Shown here: piece by piece, positions 52,442 to 61,668 of the stretch | How positions within the stretch are numbered: position 1 is the first letter of the stretch | Layout of the letters: every line of letters begins with the position of its first letter | Source of the DNA: CADCVT01 sp035940955 | GTDB taxonomy: Bacteria; Actinomycetota; Thermoleophilia; Solirubrobacterales; Solirubrobacteraceae | Assembly: GCA_035940955.1 (NCBI GenBank) | Contig: DASZEJ010000129.1 | Location: 27,133 to 91,132 of the forward strand | Length of the DNA stretch: 64,000 nucleotides | Reading direction: 5' to 3' | Translations under genes and position numbers: made by a program | The notes under the pieces: generated by a model | Database searches by the model: none | What the model saw: only the letters and a program-made list of their open reading frames with translations | Told to the model about the DNA's origin: nothing

Positions 52442-53944
52442 ATGACCGCCCGCGCCACCGAGTCGCTCTGGCTCGACCAAGCCCCCTCGACCGCCTACCC
52501 GCCGCTCGCCCGCGACCTCGACGTGGACGTCGCGGTGATCGGCGGCGGCATCGCCGGCGTGACGACCGCGCTGCTGTGCAAGCACGACGGGCTGCGCGTC
52601 GCGGTGCTGGAGCGCGGGGCGATCTCCGCCGCGGCGACCGGGATGAGCACGGCCAAGTGCAGCGCGCTGCAGAAGACGCTGCTCTCCGAGGTCCGCCGGA
52701 CGTGCGGCAGCGACGCCCTCGCCGCGTACGCGCAGGCGAACCTCGCGGCGGTCGAGCGCATGGAGGCGCTGGTGCGCGAGCTCGCGATCGACTGCGGCTG
52801 GGAGCGGGTGCCCGACTACACGTACGCGGCCGACGACTCGCAGGTTTCGACCGTGGAGCAGGTCGTCGAGGCCGGGCGCGAGGCGGGGCTGGCGGTCGAG
52901 CTGACGACCGACGTGCCGCTGCCGTTCGACGTGCCGGCCGCCGCGCGACTGGACGCGCAGGCGCAGTTCCAGCCCGCGACGTACACGCGCGCGCTCGCCG
53001 CGGCGGTCGACGGCGACGGCTCGTCGGTCTTCGAGTCGACGACGGTCACCGGCGTCACCGAGGGCTCGCCGCACGAGGTCCACGTCGAGGGCGGCGCCAC
53101 CGTGCGCGCGCGGCACGTCGTCGTCGCGACGCAGTACCCGCTGCTCGACCGCGGCGTGTTCTTCGCGCGCCTGGAGGCGACGCGGTCCTACATCGTCGCC
53201 GGCCGGCCGGCGGTGGCGCCGCCGCGCGCGATGCTCATCACCGCCGGCCAGCCGACCCGCTCGGTGCGCGCGCACGGCGACTGGCTCCTGATCGGCGGCG
53301 AGGGCCACCAGACCGGCGCGTCGAAGGCCGACCCGGATCGCTACGAGCAGCTCATGGAGTTCGGCCGCCGCCACTTCGGGATCGCGGAGTTCCCCTACCG
53401 CTGGTCGACGCAGGACGGGATGCCGGTCGACCACATGCCGTACGTCGGGCGCTACCACCCCCGCGCGGACGGGCTGTGGGTCGCCGGCGGGTTCCAGAAG
53501 TGGGGGATGACGAACGGCACGGTCGCGGCGACGATCCTCAGCGACCTGATCGCCGGCCGCGAGAACCCGCACGCCGAGCACTTCGACCCGAACCGCGCCC
53601 GCGTGCGCAGCGCGCCGAAGCTCGCCCAGGTCAACCTGCTTGTCGGCGCCCACTTCTTCGGCGACCGCCTCGCGCGGGCCGACGCCTCCTCCTCCGCCGA
53701 GGTGCCGGCCGGCGAGGCGCGCGTCGTCCGCAGCGGGCTCGGCAAGGTCGGCGTGTACCGCGACGAGGCGGGCGGCCTGCACGCGGTGTCGCTGCGCTGC
53801 ACCCACCTCGGCTGCCTGACGAAGTGGAACGACGCCGAGCGCTCGTGGGACTGCCCGTGCCACGGCTCCCGGTTCGACCCGGACGGCAACGTGCTCGCGG
53901 GGCCGGCGACCCGGCCGCTCGAGCGGCGCGACCCGCCTGCATAG
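52442..53944 (+). CDS. FAD-dependent oxidoreductase with C-terminal Rieske domain
   Basis: This 500-residue protein starts at ATG 52442. The DAO-type FAD-binding fold begins VDVAVIGGGIAGVTTALLCK, with the second glycine-rich part TNGTVAATILSDLIAG near residue 360. The last about 90 residues are a Rieske [2Fe-2S] domain with Cys453-x-His455 (RCTHLGCLTKW) and Cys471-x2-His474 (DCPCHGSRFDPDG). This fusion is known in Actinobacteria and Firmicutes as a putative glycine-oxidase-like or DadA-related protein of unresolved substrate. It lies 11 bp after the metal regulator, so a link to redox or iron status is plausible. Confidence 0.9.
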   Translation: MTARATESLWLDQAPSTAYPPLARDLDVDVAVIGGGIAGVTTALLCKHDGLRVAVLERGAISAAATGMSTAKCSALQKTLLSEVRRTCGSDALAAYAQANLAAVERMEALVRELAIDCGWERVPDYTYAADDSQVSTVEQVVEAGREAGLAVELTTDVPLPFDVPAAARLDAQAQFQPATYTRALAAAVDGDGSSVFESTTVTGVTEGSPHEVHVEGGATVRARHVVVATQYPLLDRGVFFARLEATRSYIVAGRPAVAPPRAMLITAGQPTRSVRAHGDWLLIGGEGHQTGASKADPDRYEQLMEFGRRHFGIAEFPYRWSTQDGMPVDHMPYVGRYHPRADGLWVAGGFQKWGMTNGTVAATILSDLIAGRENPHAEHFDPNRARVRSAPKLAQVNLLVGAHFFGDRLARADASSSAEVPAGEARVVRSGLGKVGVYRDEAGGLHAVSLRCTHLGCLTKWNDAERSWDCPCHGSRFDPDGNVLAGPATRPLERRDPPA

Positions 53945-53963
53945 CGACGGTCGGGTGGCCGCT

Positions 53964-54422
53964 TCAGCCGCGCAGCCAGCGCAGCATGCGCGGGTAGGCC
54001 TCCGCCGTCGTCATCCCCGCCTCGACGAGCAGGTTGACCCCCGGGTACACCCCGGCGGCGAACGTCCGCAGCAGGCCGGCCGACTTTCCGCGGTAGCCGC
54101 CGGCGTGGAACACGACCGCCGGGTCGATCCCGAGGTGGAGCGCCGCCGCGTACGACCACGGGACGGCGGCGACCTCGAGCCTCGCTAGGTCGAGGCCGGG
54201 CACCGCGACGTCGCCGGTCATCCGCGCCCGGGCGTCCGGCGGGGCGACCGCGAGGTGCGCCGCCTCGTGGAGCAGGTCGCCGGGGTACGTCAGCCGCGCC
54301 TCGTCGTAGCGCAGCGCGCCGTGCTCGACCGCGAGCCCGGGGAGGAACGTGTCGTCGCCGAGATCCGCCGGCTCCACGTCGAGCCCGATCTCGCGCAGGA
54401 AGGCGACGATGCGCCCGGTCAC
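53964..54422 (-). CDS. small putative zincin-like protein (HEAAH)
   Basis: This 152-residue protein starts at GTG 54422, overlapping the stop of the upstream metallophosphoesterase by 4 bp. The sequence begins TGRIVAFLREIGLDV and contains LTYPGDLLHEAAHLAVAPPD at about 65-85. This is an HExxH motif of the kind that binds zinc in metallopeptidases, and further His residues follow (ALHLGID, VVFHAGGYRGK). The protein is short for a peptidase and has no signal peptide. No family name is known to me. Confidence 0.65.
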   Translation of the reverse strand: MTGRIVAFLREIGLDVEPADLGDDTFLPGLAVEHGALRYDEARLTYPGDLLHEAAHLAVAPPDARARMTGDVAVPGLDLARLEVAAVPWSYAAALHLGIDPAVVFHAGGYRGKSAGLLRTFAAGVYPGVNLLVEAGMTTAEAYPRMLRWLRG

Positions 54423-55270
54423 CGCGGCCGCAGGGTGAGGACGACGACCTCGGGCGGCGAGCGGAAGCGCAGCGGCCACGTGCTCGTGCCGACGCCGCGG
54501 CTGACGAACAGGTGGCGGCCGCCCTCCTCGACGTGCCCGGCGACGTAGCGGTCGCCGAACAGCGAAGGGGTGACGCGCGGGCGCAGGAGCGGGATCGAGA
54601 CCTGCCCGCCGTGGGTGTGCCCGCTGACGGTGAGCGCCGCGCGGTCGGGGACGCTGGGGAAGAGGTCGGGGTCGTGGCTCAGCACGATCAGCGCCGCGTC
54701 CTCGGGGACGGGGGCGAGCGCGGCGGCCACGTCCGGCACGCGCTCGGTGGCGTCGGCGAGGCCGGCGACCCACAGCGGCGTCCGCGCGTCGCGCAGCAGC
54801 CGCGCCTCGTTCTCCAGGACCGGGATCCCCGCGCCGCGCAGCGCCGCGCGCACCGCCTCGCCGCCGGTCCGCCAGTCGTGGTTGCCGAGCACCGCGACGC
54901 GCCCGAGCGGCGCGCGGATCCGGGCGAGCGCCCGCGCGACGTCGGCCGGCCGCACCGCGTCGGAGAACGCCGCCTCGTCGTCGACGAAGTCGCCGAGCAG
55001 CGCGACGAGGTCCGGGCCCTCGCGGTCGGCGAGCGCCGCGACCTGCTCGACGCGGTCGACCCCGACGTGCGGCGTGCCGGCGTGCAGGTCGGCGATCAGC
55101 GCGAGCTTGAACCCGTCGTACACGCGCGGCCAGCGGTCGAGCCGCAGCTCGACGCGCCGCACGCGCACGCGGCGCGGCTCGACCAGCAGCGCGTACGCGC
55201 CGAGCGCCGCCACCGCGCCCGCGCCGAGCAGCGCGGCGGCGGCCGCCGCCTCACGCCGGCGCGGCGGCAC
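54419..55270 (-). CDS. calcineurin-like metallophosphoesterase, YaeI-like
   Basis: This 283-residue protein starts at GTG 55270. An N-terminal membrane anchor (AAAAALLGAGAVAALGAYAL) is followed by the metallophosphoesterase motifs in order: IADLHAGTPH, LLGDFVDDEAAF, LGNHDWRTGG, VLSHDPDLFPS and SGHTHGGQVSIPL. All metal ligands are present. The family (YkuE/YaeI) is thought to act on phospholipid headgroups such as UDP-diacylglucosamine-like or lipid phosphates; the exact substrate here is unknown. It is translationally coupled to the HEAAH protein. Confidence 0.9.
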   Translation of the reverse strand: MPPRRREAAAAAALLGAGAVAALGAYALLVEPRRVRVRRVELRLDRWPRVYDGFKLALIADLHAGTPHVGVDRVEQVAALADREGPDLVALLGDFVDDEAAFSDAVRPADVARALARIRAPLGRVAVLGNHDWRTGGEAVRAALRGAGIPVLENEARLLRDARTPLWVAGLADATERVPDVAAALAPVPEDAALIVLSHDPDLFPSVPDRAALTVSGHTHGGQVSIPLLRPRVTPSLFGDRYVAGHVEEGGRHLFVSRGVGTSTWPLRFRSPPEVVVLTLRPR

Positions 55271-55368
55271 GGGCGGGCGGCGTCACGGCGAAGCCGCGCT
55301 CGGGCTCGGCGGTCACCCGGTGGATGATGGCGAAGCCGTCGCCGGCCGCCCGCACGGCGGCCTCCCGC

Positions 55369-55788
55369 TCAGCGGTTCGGCGACGCCGCGCTGATGTCGG
55401 TCAGCTCGGCGTCCGCGTCGCCGTCGACGGCGAGGTCGCCCAGCGAGACGATGCCCGCCGCGCGCCCGCCCTGCTCGACGACGATGCGGCGCACGTCGTG
55501 CTCGCGCATCAGGCGGCGCACGTCCTCGACGGACTGGTCCGGCGTCACGGTCACCACCGACTCGCTGGCGACGTCGCCGACCTGCGTCGTCGCGGGATCG
55601 TGGCCCTGCGCGATCGCGCGGACGACGATGTCGCGGTCGGTCACGACGCCGGCGATCGCGCCCTCGCGCTCGACGACGATCGCGCCGACGTCGTCGTCGC
55701 GCATCAGCACGGCCGCGTCGGTGAGCGTGCTCTCCGCCGACACCGTGCGGGGATCGTGGGTCATCACTTCGTTGATCGTTCGTGCCAT
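55369..55788 (-). CDS. CBS-pair domain protein
   Basis: This 139-residue protein starts at ATG 55788 (MARTINEVMTHDPRTVSAES). Two CBS units are visible: LTDAAVLMRDDDVGAIVVER with GVVTDRDIVVR, and SVEDVRRLMREHDVRRIVVE with GIVSLGDLAV. Stand-alone CBS pairs sense adenine nucleotides or similar ligands and modulate partner proteins. The partner is not evident. The first 98 bp downstream (55271-55368) hold no gene. Confidence 0.92.
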   Translation of the reverse strand: MARTINEVMTHDPRTVSAESTLTDAAVLMRDDDVGAIVVEREGAIAGVVTDRDIVVRAIAQGHDPATTQVGDVASESVVTVTPDQSVEDVRRLMREHDVRRIVVEQGGRAAGIVSLGDLAVDGDADAELTDISAASPNR

Positions 55789-55847
55789 GACCCCGGCCTA
55801 CCCGCCCGGTGGCGTGACACACGGCCGGTTCGGGTAGCCGCGCGACC

Positions 55848-56222
55848 ATGACAGAGGAACGACCCGACGACAGCGACCTCGTCCGCGAGGAGGAGGCCGC
55901 GGCGGCGCAGGCCGCCGGCCGGATCGGCGGCACCGCCGGCGACGAGGACGACTTCGACCCCGCCATGCGCCCCGTCTACGAGGCGGGCGGCGGCGTGGCC
56001 GAGGGCTTCGAGCAGGCCGAGGCCGACCTCGTCGACAACGCCCAGCACGGCGACGGCCGCGGCGACCCGCTGAGCGACGCCTTCCGCGGCGAGGTCGAGA
56101 GCGACCGCGCCGGCGCGGAGTACGGCGAGGGCGACGAGGAGAAGGTGACCGAGGTCGTGCGCGACCCCGGCGCGCCGGACGACGACCCCGGCGCCGGCCC
56201 GAAGATCACGTCGGAACGCTGA
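55848..56222 (+). CDS. acidic protein of unknown function
   Basis: This 124-residue protein starts at ATG 55848. It is strongly acidic and low in hydrophobics (DSDLVREEEAAAAQ, GTAGDEDDFDPAMRPVYEAG, GEGDEEKVTEVVRDP). The central GVAEGFEQAEADLVDNAQHG is a recognisable conserved block of actinobacterial hypothetical proteins, but no function is known. The next frame opens at the overlapping CTGA. Confidence 0.65.
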   Translation: MTEERPDDSDLVREEEAAAAQAAGRIGGTAGDEDDFDPAMRPVYEAGGGVAEGFEQAEADLVDNAQHGDGRGDPLSDAFRGEVESDRAGAEYGEGDEEKVTEVVRDPGAPDDDPGAGPKITSER

Positions 56223-56707
56223 CGAGCACGCGCTTCTTCCGCATCCAGCCGCGCGACCGCGACCCGCAGGACCTGCTCCGCCCCGAGGGGCAGACGTCCG
56301 AGCCGTGGGACGGCGCGGTCCGCGGCCGCTGCGACAAGTGCGGCGGCGACGGGTGGACGTGGCACGAGTGCGCGTCGTGCGAGGAGAGCGGCGCCGACGA
56401 GGACTGCCCGTCGTGCGGCGGCGAGCTGCGCTACCGCGACGAGTGCCCGGCGTGCGAGGGCAGCGGCTGGATCACCGACGCGGCCCGCCGCGGCGTGAGC
56501 GTCTTCCCCGACGAGGAGGGCCTGTACCGGTACATGGTCGACCGCGGCGCCGACGTCGAGGGCTGCGTCGTGGTCGAGCTCGAGGGGCGCGAGAGCGAGG
56601 ACGAGGACTTCGACGCCGACGAGGGCGCGCTGCTCGTCATCCCCACCCGGATCGTCGACGTGCGGCCCGTCGACCGCGACCGGCTCGCCCGCGCGCGCCC
56701 CGGCTGA
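56219..56707 (+). CDS. zinc-ribbon protein with DnaJ-like CxxC repeats, probable CTG start
   Basis: The frame is open from CTG 56219 (overlapping the TGA of the previous gene) to 56707, about 162 residues. It reads TSTRFFRIQPRDRDPQDLL, then four Cys pairs: RCDKCGGDGW, CASCEESGAD, CPSCGGELRY and CPACEGSGW, like a DnaJ-type zinc finger. A 70-residue alpha/beta tail follows (VSVFPDEEGLYRYMVDRGAD and ALLVIPTRIVDVRPV). No ATG, GTG or TTG precedes the Cys motifs in this frame; the first GTG (56495) lies after them. Translation probably starts at CTG by coupling, so standard gene callers may report only the tail. Confidence 0.7.
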   Translation: MTSTRFFRIQPRDRDPQDLLRPEGQTSEPWDGAVRGRCDKCGGDGWTWHECASCEESGADEDCPSCGGELRYRDECPACEGSGWITDAARRGVSVFPDEEGLYRYMVDRGADVEGCVVVELEGRESEDEDFDADEGALLVIPTRIVDVRPVDRDRLARARPG

Positions 56708-56774
56708 CCGCGAGCAGAGTCTCCACACCACTTCACGCGTGCTGTAAGTTCGACGAGTTCCAGGACTCGGGGGG

Positions 56775-59627
56775 GTGACGGCCGTGGCCGTGCAGGGGAT
56801 CGTCAACGACGTCTTCAAGTTCCTCGCGCTGCGCCCGCCGGTCGCCAAGCGCCACAAGGTCGTCAAGGACGACCGCGACCCCGCCGACACGCCGATCGGC
56901 CGGCTCGTCGGGCAGGGCGACGTCGCGCAGGCGGCGGCCGTGGTCCGCAATCACGTCGAGGGGCACCGCTGGAGCGTCGACCCGGCCGAGGACGAGGAGA
57001 TCGCGGACGCCGCCATTGCGGGCGACGCGATCGCCGCCTGGGTCGCGGACCCAGGCGAGCGGTCGCTCGCGCAGGCGATCGAGGACGCGCTCGGCGCCTC
57101 GCCCGCCGACCTCGCCCAGAGGGGCCGCCTGGCGGAGCTGACCGCCGCGACGTGGGACCGCGTGTACGCGTTCTACGTCCTCACCCGCGTCGAGGCGCCG
57201 AACATCGAGCGGCTGCTGGCCGCTGTCCGGGCGCTCGACGTCGTCGCGGCCGTCGCCGCGGGGGAGTCCATCGAGGAGCCCGCCGGCGTCGGGGAGCGGC
57301 TGACGGCGACCGTCGCGATCCCAGCCATGCTGGTCGACCTGATGCCGTCCACGGGCGGCCGAGACCCGCGGGTGCGCGAGCGCGACGCCCGCCTGGAGGC
57401 GCGCAAGCAGGACCTGGCCGCGCTGTGGGACCGCTACGTCGCCTTGGAGCGCACCGCCAGCGAGCTGGCGAACCTGCGCCCGGAGATCGAGGTCGTGAAG
57501 GACGAGCCGGCCGGCGAGCCGCCGCCGTTGGAGGACCGCGACGCGCCGCGGCGCGGCCGGCCGCTGATCGCCACGACGACCGAGCGCCGGCCGGTGTTCC
57601 GCGCTGCCGCGCTCGACGCCCTCGGCGCCGGCGCTCGCCGCGCGCTCGCGCTGCAGCCGGGCGCGGACGCCGCCCGGAGGGGCGAGCACGCGCTCAACGC
57701 GACGTACAGCGCGCTGGCCGCCGCGGGCGACGAGCTGCTCACGGCGCCCGAGGGCCAGCTGCTGCTCGCCACGATGCCGGCGGAGGCCGAGCAGCTCCCG
57801 GTCGCCATGGCGGTCACGAAGCAGTACTCCGCGTCCGAGCTCCTGCCGGACCTCTCGGCCGCCGCGCACACGACGCCGATCAGCTGGCTGAAGACGCCCG
57901 GCGTCCGCCCGCTCGGGATCGGCGACCTCAAGGTCGTCAAGCAGAAGCTGCTCCGCTACGTCGCCGGCGAGGTCGCGCACATAGAGAACGTCCTGCTCGG
58001 CGAGGACAAGGAGCGCGTCCACCGGCGGCTGGACCGCCGCGAGGAGACGATCACCGTCGCCGTCGAGACGACCGAGGAGACCGAGCGCGACACGCAGACG
58101 ACCGACCGCTTCGAGCTGAAGAAGGAGGCGGAGAGCACGATCCAGACCGACATGAGCGTGGACGCCGGCGTGAACGTCAGCGCGTCGTACGGGCCGGTCG
58201 AGGTCGGGGCGCACGCGAATTTCGCCTACAGCCAGTCGCAGACCGACACCACGCGCTCGTCGCAGAACTTCGCGCGCGAGGTGGTCGACCGGTCGGTCAC
58301 GCGCGTGCAGCGCAAGGCCCGCGAGGAGCGGGTCACCAAGATGCTCCACGAGATCGAGGAGACCAACCGCCACGGCCTCAACAACGTCGGCGGCAGCGGT
58401 CACGTCACCGGCGTCTACCGCTGGGTCGACAAGGAGTACGAGGCGCAGATCTTCAACTACGGCAAGCGGATGATGTTCGAGTTCGTCGTTCCGGAGCCCG
58501 CCGCGTACTACCGCTGGGCGCAGGAGAACGACCCGTCCAAGCAGGTCGACATCCCGAAGCCCCCGGCGCTGCCGGCGATCACGCATCAGAGCATCACCGA
58601 GGCGACGTACCAGACCTTCATCCGCGACTACAACGTGCAGGGCGTCACGCCGCCGCCGCCGCCCAGCAAGGTCGTCGGCCTCGCGCTCGACCAGTCCGGC
58701 ATGGCGGACGACCAGTCGTCGTCGAAGGCGTCGAAGGAGCTGGTCATCCCGGACGGCTACGTCGCGACGACCTTCTGGTACCAGTTCGGCGTCTGGCAAG
58801 GCAGCCAGCCGTACTTCAAGCTCAGCGTCGGCGGCGACTCCTCCGAGAACCTGTCGAGCGAGGACAGCGTGATACCGGTCGCCCTCGTCACGCAGGACGT
58901 GCGCGCGTACGCCGGGGTCGTCGAGGTGTGGTGCGAGCGCACCGCGCGCGCGTACGAGGACTGGCAGATCAAGACGTACGAGAAGATCCGCACGGCGCAC
59001 AAGGCCGCGATGGCGGAGTACGAGGACAAGGTGGCCGCCGCCGAGGCGCGGCGGGGCGTCGTGATCAAGGGCCAGAACCCGGCGATCAACCGCGAGATCG
59101 AGCGCCGCGAGCTGAAGAAGCTGTCGCTGCGGATGCTGACCGGGACGACCTACTCGGAGTTCGACGCGATGAGCGGCGCGCCGCCCCACTTCTCGCTGAC
59201 CGAGGCGGCGAGCGAGGGCAAGTTCGTCCAGTTCTTCGAGCAGGCGTTCGAGTGGGAGCAGGTGACCTACCTCTTCTACCCCTACTTCTGGGGCCGCAAG
59301 GAGGAGTGGCCGAAGACCTCGAACCTCTACGACAACGACCCGCTGTTCACCCAGTTCCTCCAGGCGGGCTCGGCGCGGGTCGTCGTCCCGGTGCGCCCGG
59401 CGTACAACGACGCGATCCTCTACTACCTGCAGACCGGCGCGATCTGGAATGGCGGCGAGGCGCCGCAGCTCGACGACCCGCTCTACGTCGCGATCCACGA
59501 GGAGCTGAAGGCCCAACAGGACGACCTCGGCAACGCGGTGCCGGAGGGCGACCCGTGGAGGGTGGTGCTGCCGACGACGCTCGTCTGGCTGCAGCCGGGG
59601 CCCGAGCTGCCGGACTACACCGTCTGA
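56775..59627 (+). CDS. large unknown protein of the HET-C module
   Basis: This 950-residue protein starts at GTG 56775 (GTG 56784 also possible), with a G-run upstream. There is no signal peptide. Residues 1 to about 420 are mostly helical. At about 430-455 a charged Glu/Thr-rich coil (TTEETERDTQTTDRFELKKE) leads into an alternating polar/hydrophobic beta stretch (DAGVNVSASYGPVEVGAHAN, about 462-485). A Ser/Thr-rich hinge and a long basic helix (REVVDRSVTRVQRKAREERV) follow. The block NNVGGSGHVTGVYRWVDKEY with NYGKRMMFEFVVPEPAAYY (about 535-580) looks like the family core. A PPPPPS linker at about 627 separates a C-terminal beta region (about 630-780), a helical hairpin and LPTTLVWLQPGPELP. 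No known domain fits. It ends 18 bp before the HET-C-related gene. Confidence 0.85.
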   Translation: MTAVAVQGIVNDVFKFLALRPPVAKRHKVVKDDRDPADTPIGRLVGQGDVAQAAAVVRNHVEGHRWSVDPAEDEEIADAAIAGDAIAAWVADPGERSLAQAIEDALGASPADLAQRGRLAELTAATWDRVYAFYVLTRVEAPNIERLLAAVRALDVVAAVAAGESIEEPAGVGERLTATVAIPAMLVDLMPSTGGRDPRVRERDARLEARKQDLAALWDRYVALERTASELANLRPEIEVVKDEPAGEPPPLEDRDAPRRGRPLIATTTERRPVFRAAALDALGAGARRALALQPGADAARRGEHALNATYSALAAAGDELLTAPEGQLLLATMPAEAEQLPVAMAVTKQYSASELLPDLSAAAHTTPISWLKTPGVRPLGIGDLKVVKQKLLRYVAGEVAHIENVLLGEDKERVHRRLDRREETITVAVETTEETERDTQTTDRFELKKEAESTIQTDMSVDAGVNVSASYGPVEVGAHANFAYSQSQTDTTRSSQNFAREVVDRSVTRVQRKAREERVTKMLHEIEETNRHGLNNVGGSGHVTGVYRWVDKEYEAQIFNYGKRMMFEFVVPEPAAYYRWAQENDPSKQVDIPKPPALPAITHQSITEATYQTFIRDYNVQGVTPPPPPSKVVGLALDQSGMADDQSSSKASKELVIPDGYVATTFWYQFGVWQGSQPYFKLSVGGDSSENLSSEDSVIPVALVTQDVRAYAGVVEVWCERTARAYEDWQIKTYEKIRTAHKAAMAEYEDKVAAAEARRGVVIKGQNPAINREIERRELKKLSLRMLTGTTYSEFDAMSGAPPHFSLTEAASEGKFVQFFEQAFEWEQVTYLFYPYFWGRKEEWPKTSNLYDNDPLFTQFLQAGSARVVVPVRPAYNDAILYYLQTGAIWNGGEAPQLDDPLYVAIHEELKAQQDDLGNAVPEGDPWRVVLPTTLVWLQPGPELPDYTV

Positions 59628-59645
59628 CCGCCGGCGGGAGGCGCC

Positions 59646-61658
59646 ATGGGCGAGGTCCTCCGGCACGCCGAGATCTTCCACAACACGCGCGAGAGGATCG
59701 GGACGCTCCGGCCGGACGAGGACTACACGTACCTCGAGCTCGGCAACTACCTGACCGACGTCTCGCAGTTCCGCGACCCCTTCGCGCACATGAGCGCGAA
59801 GCGGACGATCTGGCAGCAGGCCAAGTCGAGCAACCCGTTCCTGGCGATCCTGTCGGTGATCCCGATCCTCGGCATCCTCAGCGACGTCTTCCTCGACGCG
59901 TTCGATGTCGAGGAGTGGCTCAACAACCTGATGGGCGAGCACGAGCCGGCCGACCGGCGGTACGGCAAGCTGGCCGAGTACTTCGAGAACGTCATCCTCG
60001 CGGTGACGCACGTCATCTTCGCCGACGACATCCCGCAGAAGGAGGCGATGCGCGGCATGCTGCCGCCGGAGCTGCAGCGGATCGAGCCGATCCCGCCGGC
60101 CGAGATCGACCACGTCTACAGCACGCACTTCACGCAGTACTGGCCGCATGAGCACGTCGACTTCCCGCCGTTCGTGCTGCACGGCGACCAGCGCCCGCGC
60201 AACCGGATGTACCGCCGGGGCCGCCGGGGGCTGATCCAGTACCTGGAGGAGTACCTGACGTTCCTCACCGAGGAGCTGACCAAGCTCGAGGCCGACTGGA
60301 AGGGCAAGCGCACCGTCGGCAGGAGCGACCGCGCGCGCCACGACATCCTCGTGCGCTTCGGCAAGCTGCTGCACGCGGTCGAGGACTACTTCTTCCACTC
60401 GAACTACCCCGAGCTGCAGCTGTGGAACGACCTGCGGCGCGGGCGCCCGCGCGAGGAGACCGACGACGCCTATCGCGCCTGGTTCGCCGAGAACTGGATG
60501 CGGACGTACCGCACGTACCGCGGCTATCCCGGCTACCAGGTCGGCGGGGACGCGTCGCACCCCGAGGCCGGCACGCACACGACCTGGCGGCGCAAGCTGA
60601 TGCGGCGGCTGCGCTACCCGGTCTACGAGAGCGGCAACCGGCTCAGCGACGAGACCTCCGAGGCGCGGCTGGACCTGTGCTACACGGGCGGCTTCGAGAG
60701 CACGGACATGGCGCACACGATGGCCGGCGCGCTCGAGAGCCTGCAGGCGCTGTTCAAGCGCTTCGACGAGGCGGGGGGCTACCTGTCTCCCGAGCTGCGC
60801 ACCGCGCTGGGGATCCCCGGCACCGACGCGCTCGTGAAGAGCAACCTCGTGCTCGTCCGGACGCTCTTCAACGCCGACGAGCGGTCGCGGATGCACCGCG
60901 ACAAGGACTACCTGCAGGCTCAGCTCGTCAAGCACGTCGAGCAGATCAACTCCGAGGTCTACAACCAGGGGGTCGACCGGCTGCGCACCGACGGCTACCT
61001 CAACGACGCCGCCCGCGACGCCTTCAAGCGGGCGTTCGCGATCGACCGCGGGCTGGAGGCGCACGACGAGCGCACGCCCGGCGTCGGCGGCTTCCTCATG
61101 CAGTTCCTCGCGCAGTCGCAGGGCGAGATGGATCGCAGCCGCGTCGCCACCCGGTCGCTCGACGGCGGCGGCCGCCCCGACCCCGGCCACGTCTTCGACG
61201 TCCGGACCGACAACGGCGCCTCCGGCGAGACGATCGGGACGCACACGCTGATGGCCAAGGACACGCCGAAGAGCCAGCCGCTCTACGAGGACGCGAAGGT
61301 GCTCGCGAAGTTCGCCTCGCTCTCGGTGGTCCACCTCATGCTCACCGAGATCAACTCGCCCAACGACGCCAGCTCGGGGCTCGACTGGGAGGCGGTGCTG
61401 CAGGAGCTCGTCCGCTTCCCGCAGGGGCGCCCGGGGATGTGGGAGGCGCAGGCGCTCGCGCTCTTCCGCGAGTCGGAGAGCAACCCGGCGTTCGAGGATG
61501 TGCCGAACCGGCCGCAGGCGCCGCGCCTGAACGCCAGCGCGCCCGATCGCAAGCTGCTCGCGCGCCGCGAAGGGACGCAGCGCAAGAAGCTCGAGGACAT
61601 GTACGTCGCGCTCGAGGAGCGCGTGGACCGCTACATGATCAACCTGTGGCCGGGGTAG
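59646..61658 (+). CDS. HET-C-related protein
   Basis: This 670-residue protein starts at ATG 59646 after GGCGGGAGG. It has features of the HET-C family (fungal heterokaryon-incompatibility protein and bacterial relatives): YLELGNYLTDVSQFRDPFAH (about 29-48), the His-rich LLHAVEDYFFHSNYPELQLW (about 239-258), CYTGGFESTDMAHTMAGALE, and GETIGTHTLMAKDTPKSQPL. A strongly hydrophobic stretch (NPFLAILSVIPILGILSDVF, about 62-81) could enter a membrane. HET-C is known to trigger cell death in fungi; the bacterial role is not established. It is encoded directly after the 950-residue protein, which may be its partner. Confidence 0.78.
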   Translation: MGEVLRHAEIFHNTRERIGTLRPDEDYTYLELGNYLTDVSQFRDPFAHMSAKRTIWQQAKSSNPFLAILSVIPILGILSDVFLDAFDVEEWLNNLMGEHEPADRRYGKLAEYFENVILAVTHVIFADDIPQKEAMRGMLPPELQRIEPIPPAEIDHVYSTHFTQYWPHEHVDFPPFVLHGDQRPRNRMYRRGRRGLIQYLEEYLTFLTEELTKLEADWKGKRTVGRSDRARHDILVRFGKLLHAVEDYFFHSNYPELQLWNDLRRGRPREETDDAYRAWFAENWMRTYRTYRGYPGYQVGGDASHPEAGTHTTWRRKLMRRLRYPVYESGNRLSDETSEARLDLCYTGGFESTDMAHTMAGALESLQALFKRFDEAGGYLSPELRTALGIPGTDALVKSNLVLVRTLFNADERSRMHRDKDYLQAQLVKHVEQINSEVYNQGVDRLRTDGYLNDAARDAFKRAFAIDRGLEAHDERTPGVGGFLMQFLAQSQGEMDRSRVATRSLDGGGRPDPGHVFDVRTDNGASGETIGTHTLMAKDTPKSQPLYEDAKVLAKFASLSVVHLMLTEINSPNDASSGLDWEAVLQELVRFPQGRPGMWEAQALALFRESESNPAFEDVPNRPQAPRLNASAPDRKLLARREGTQRKKLEDMYVALEERVDRYMINLWPG

Positions 61659-61668
61659 CGGGGCCTCC

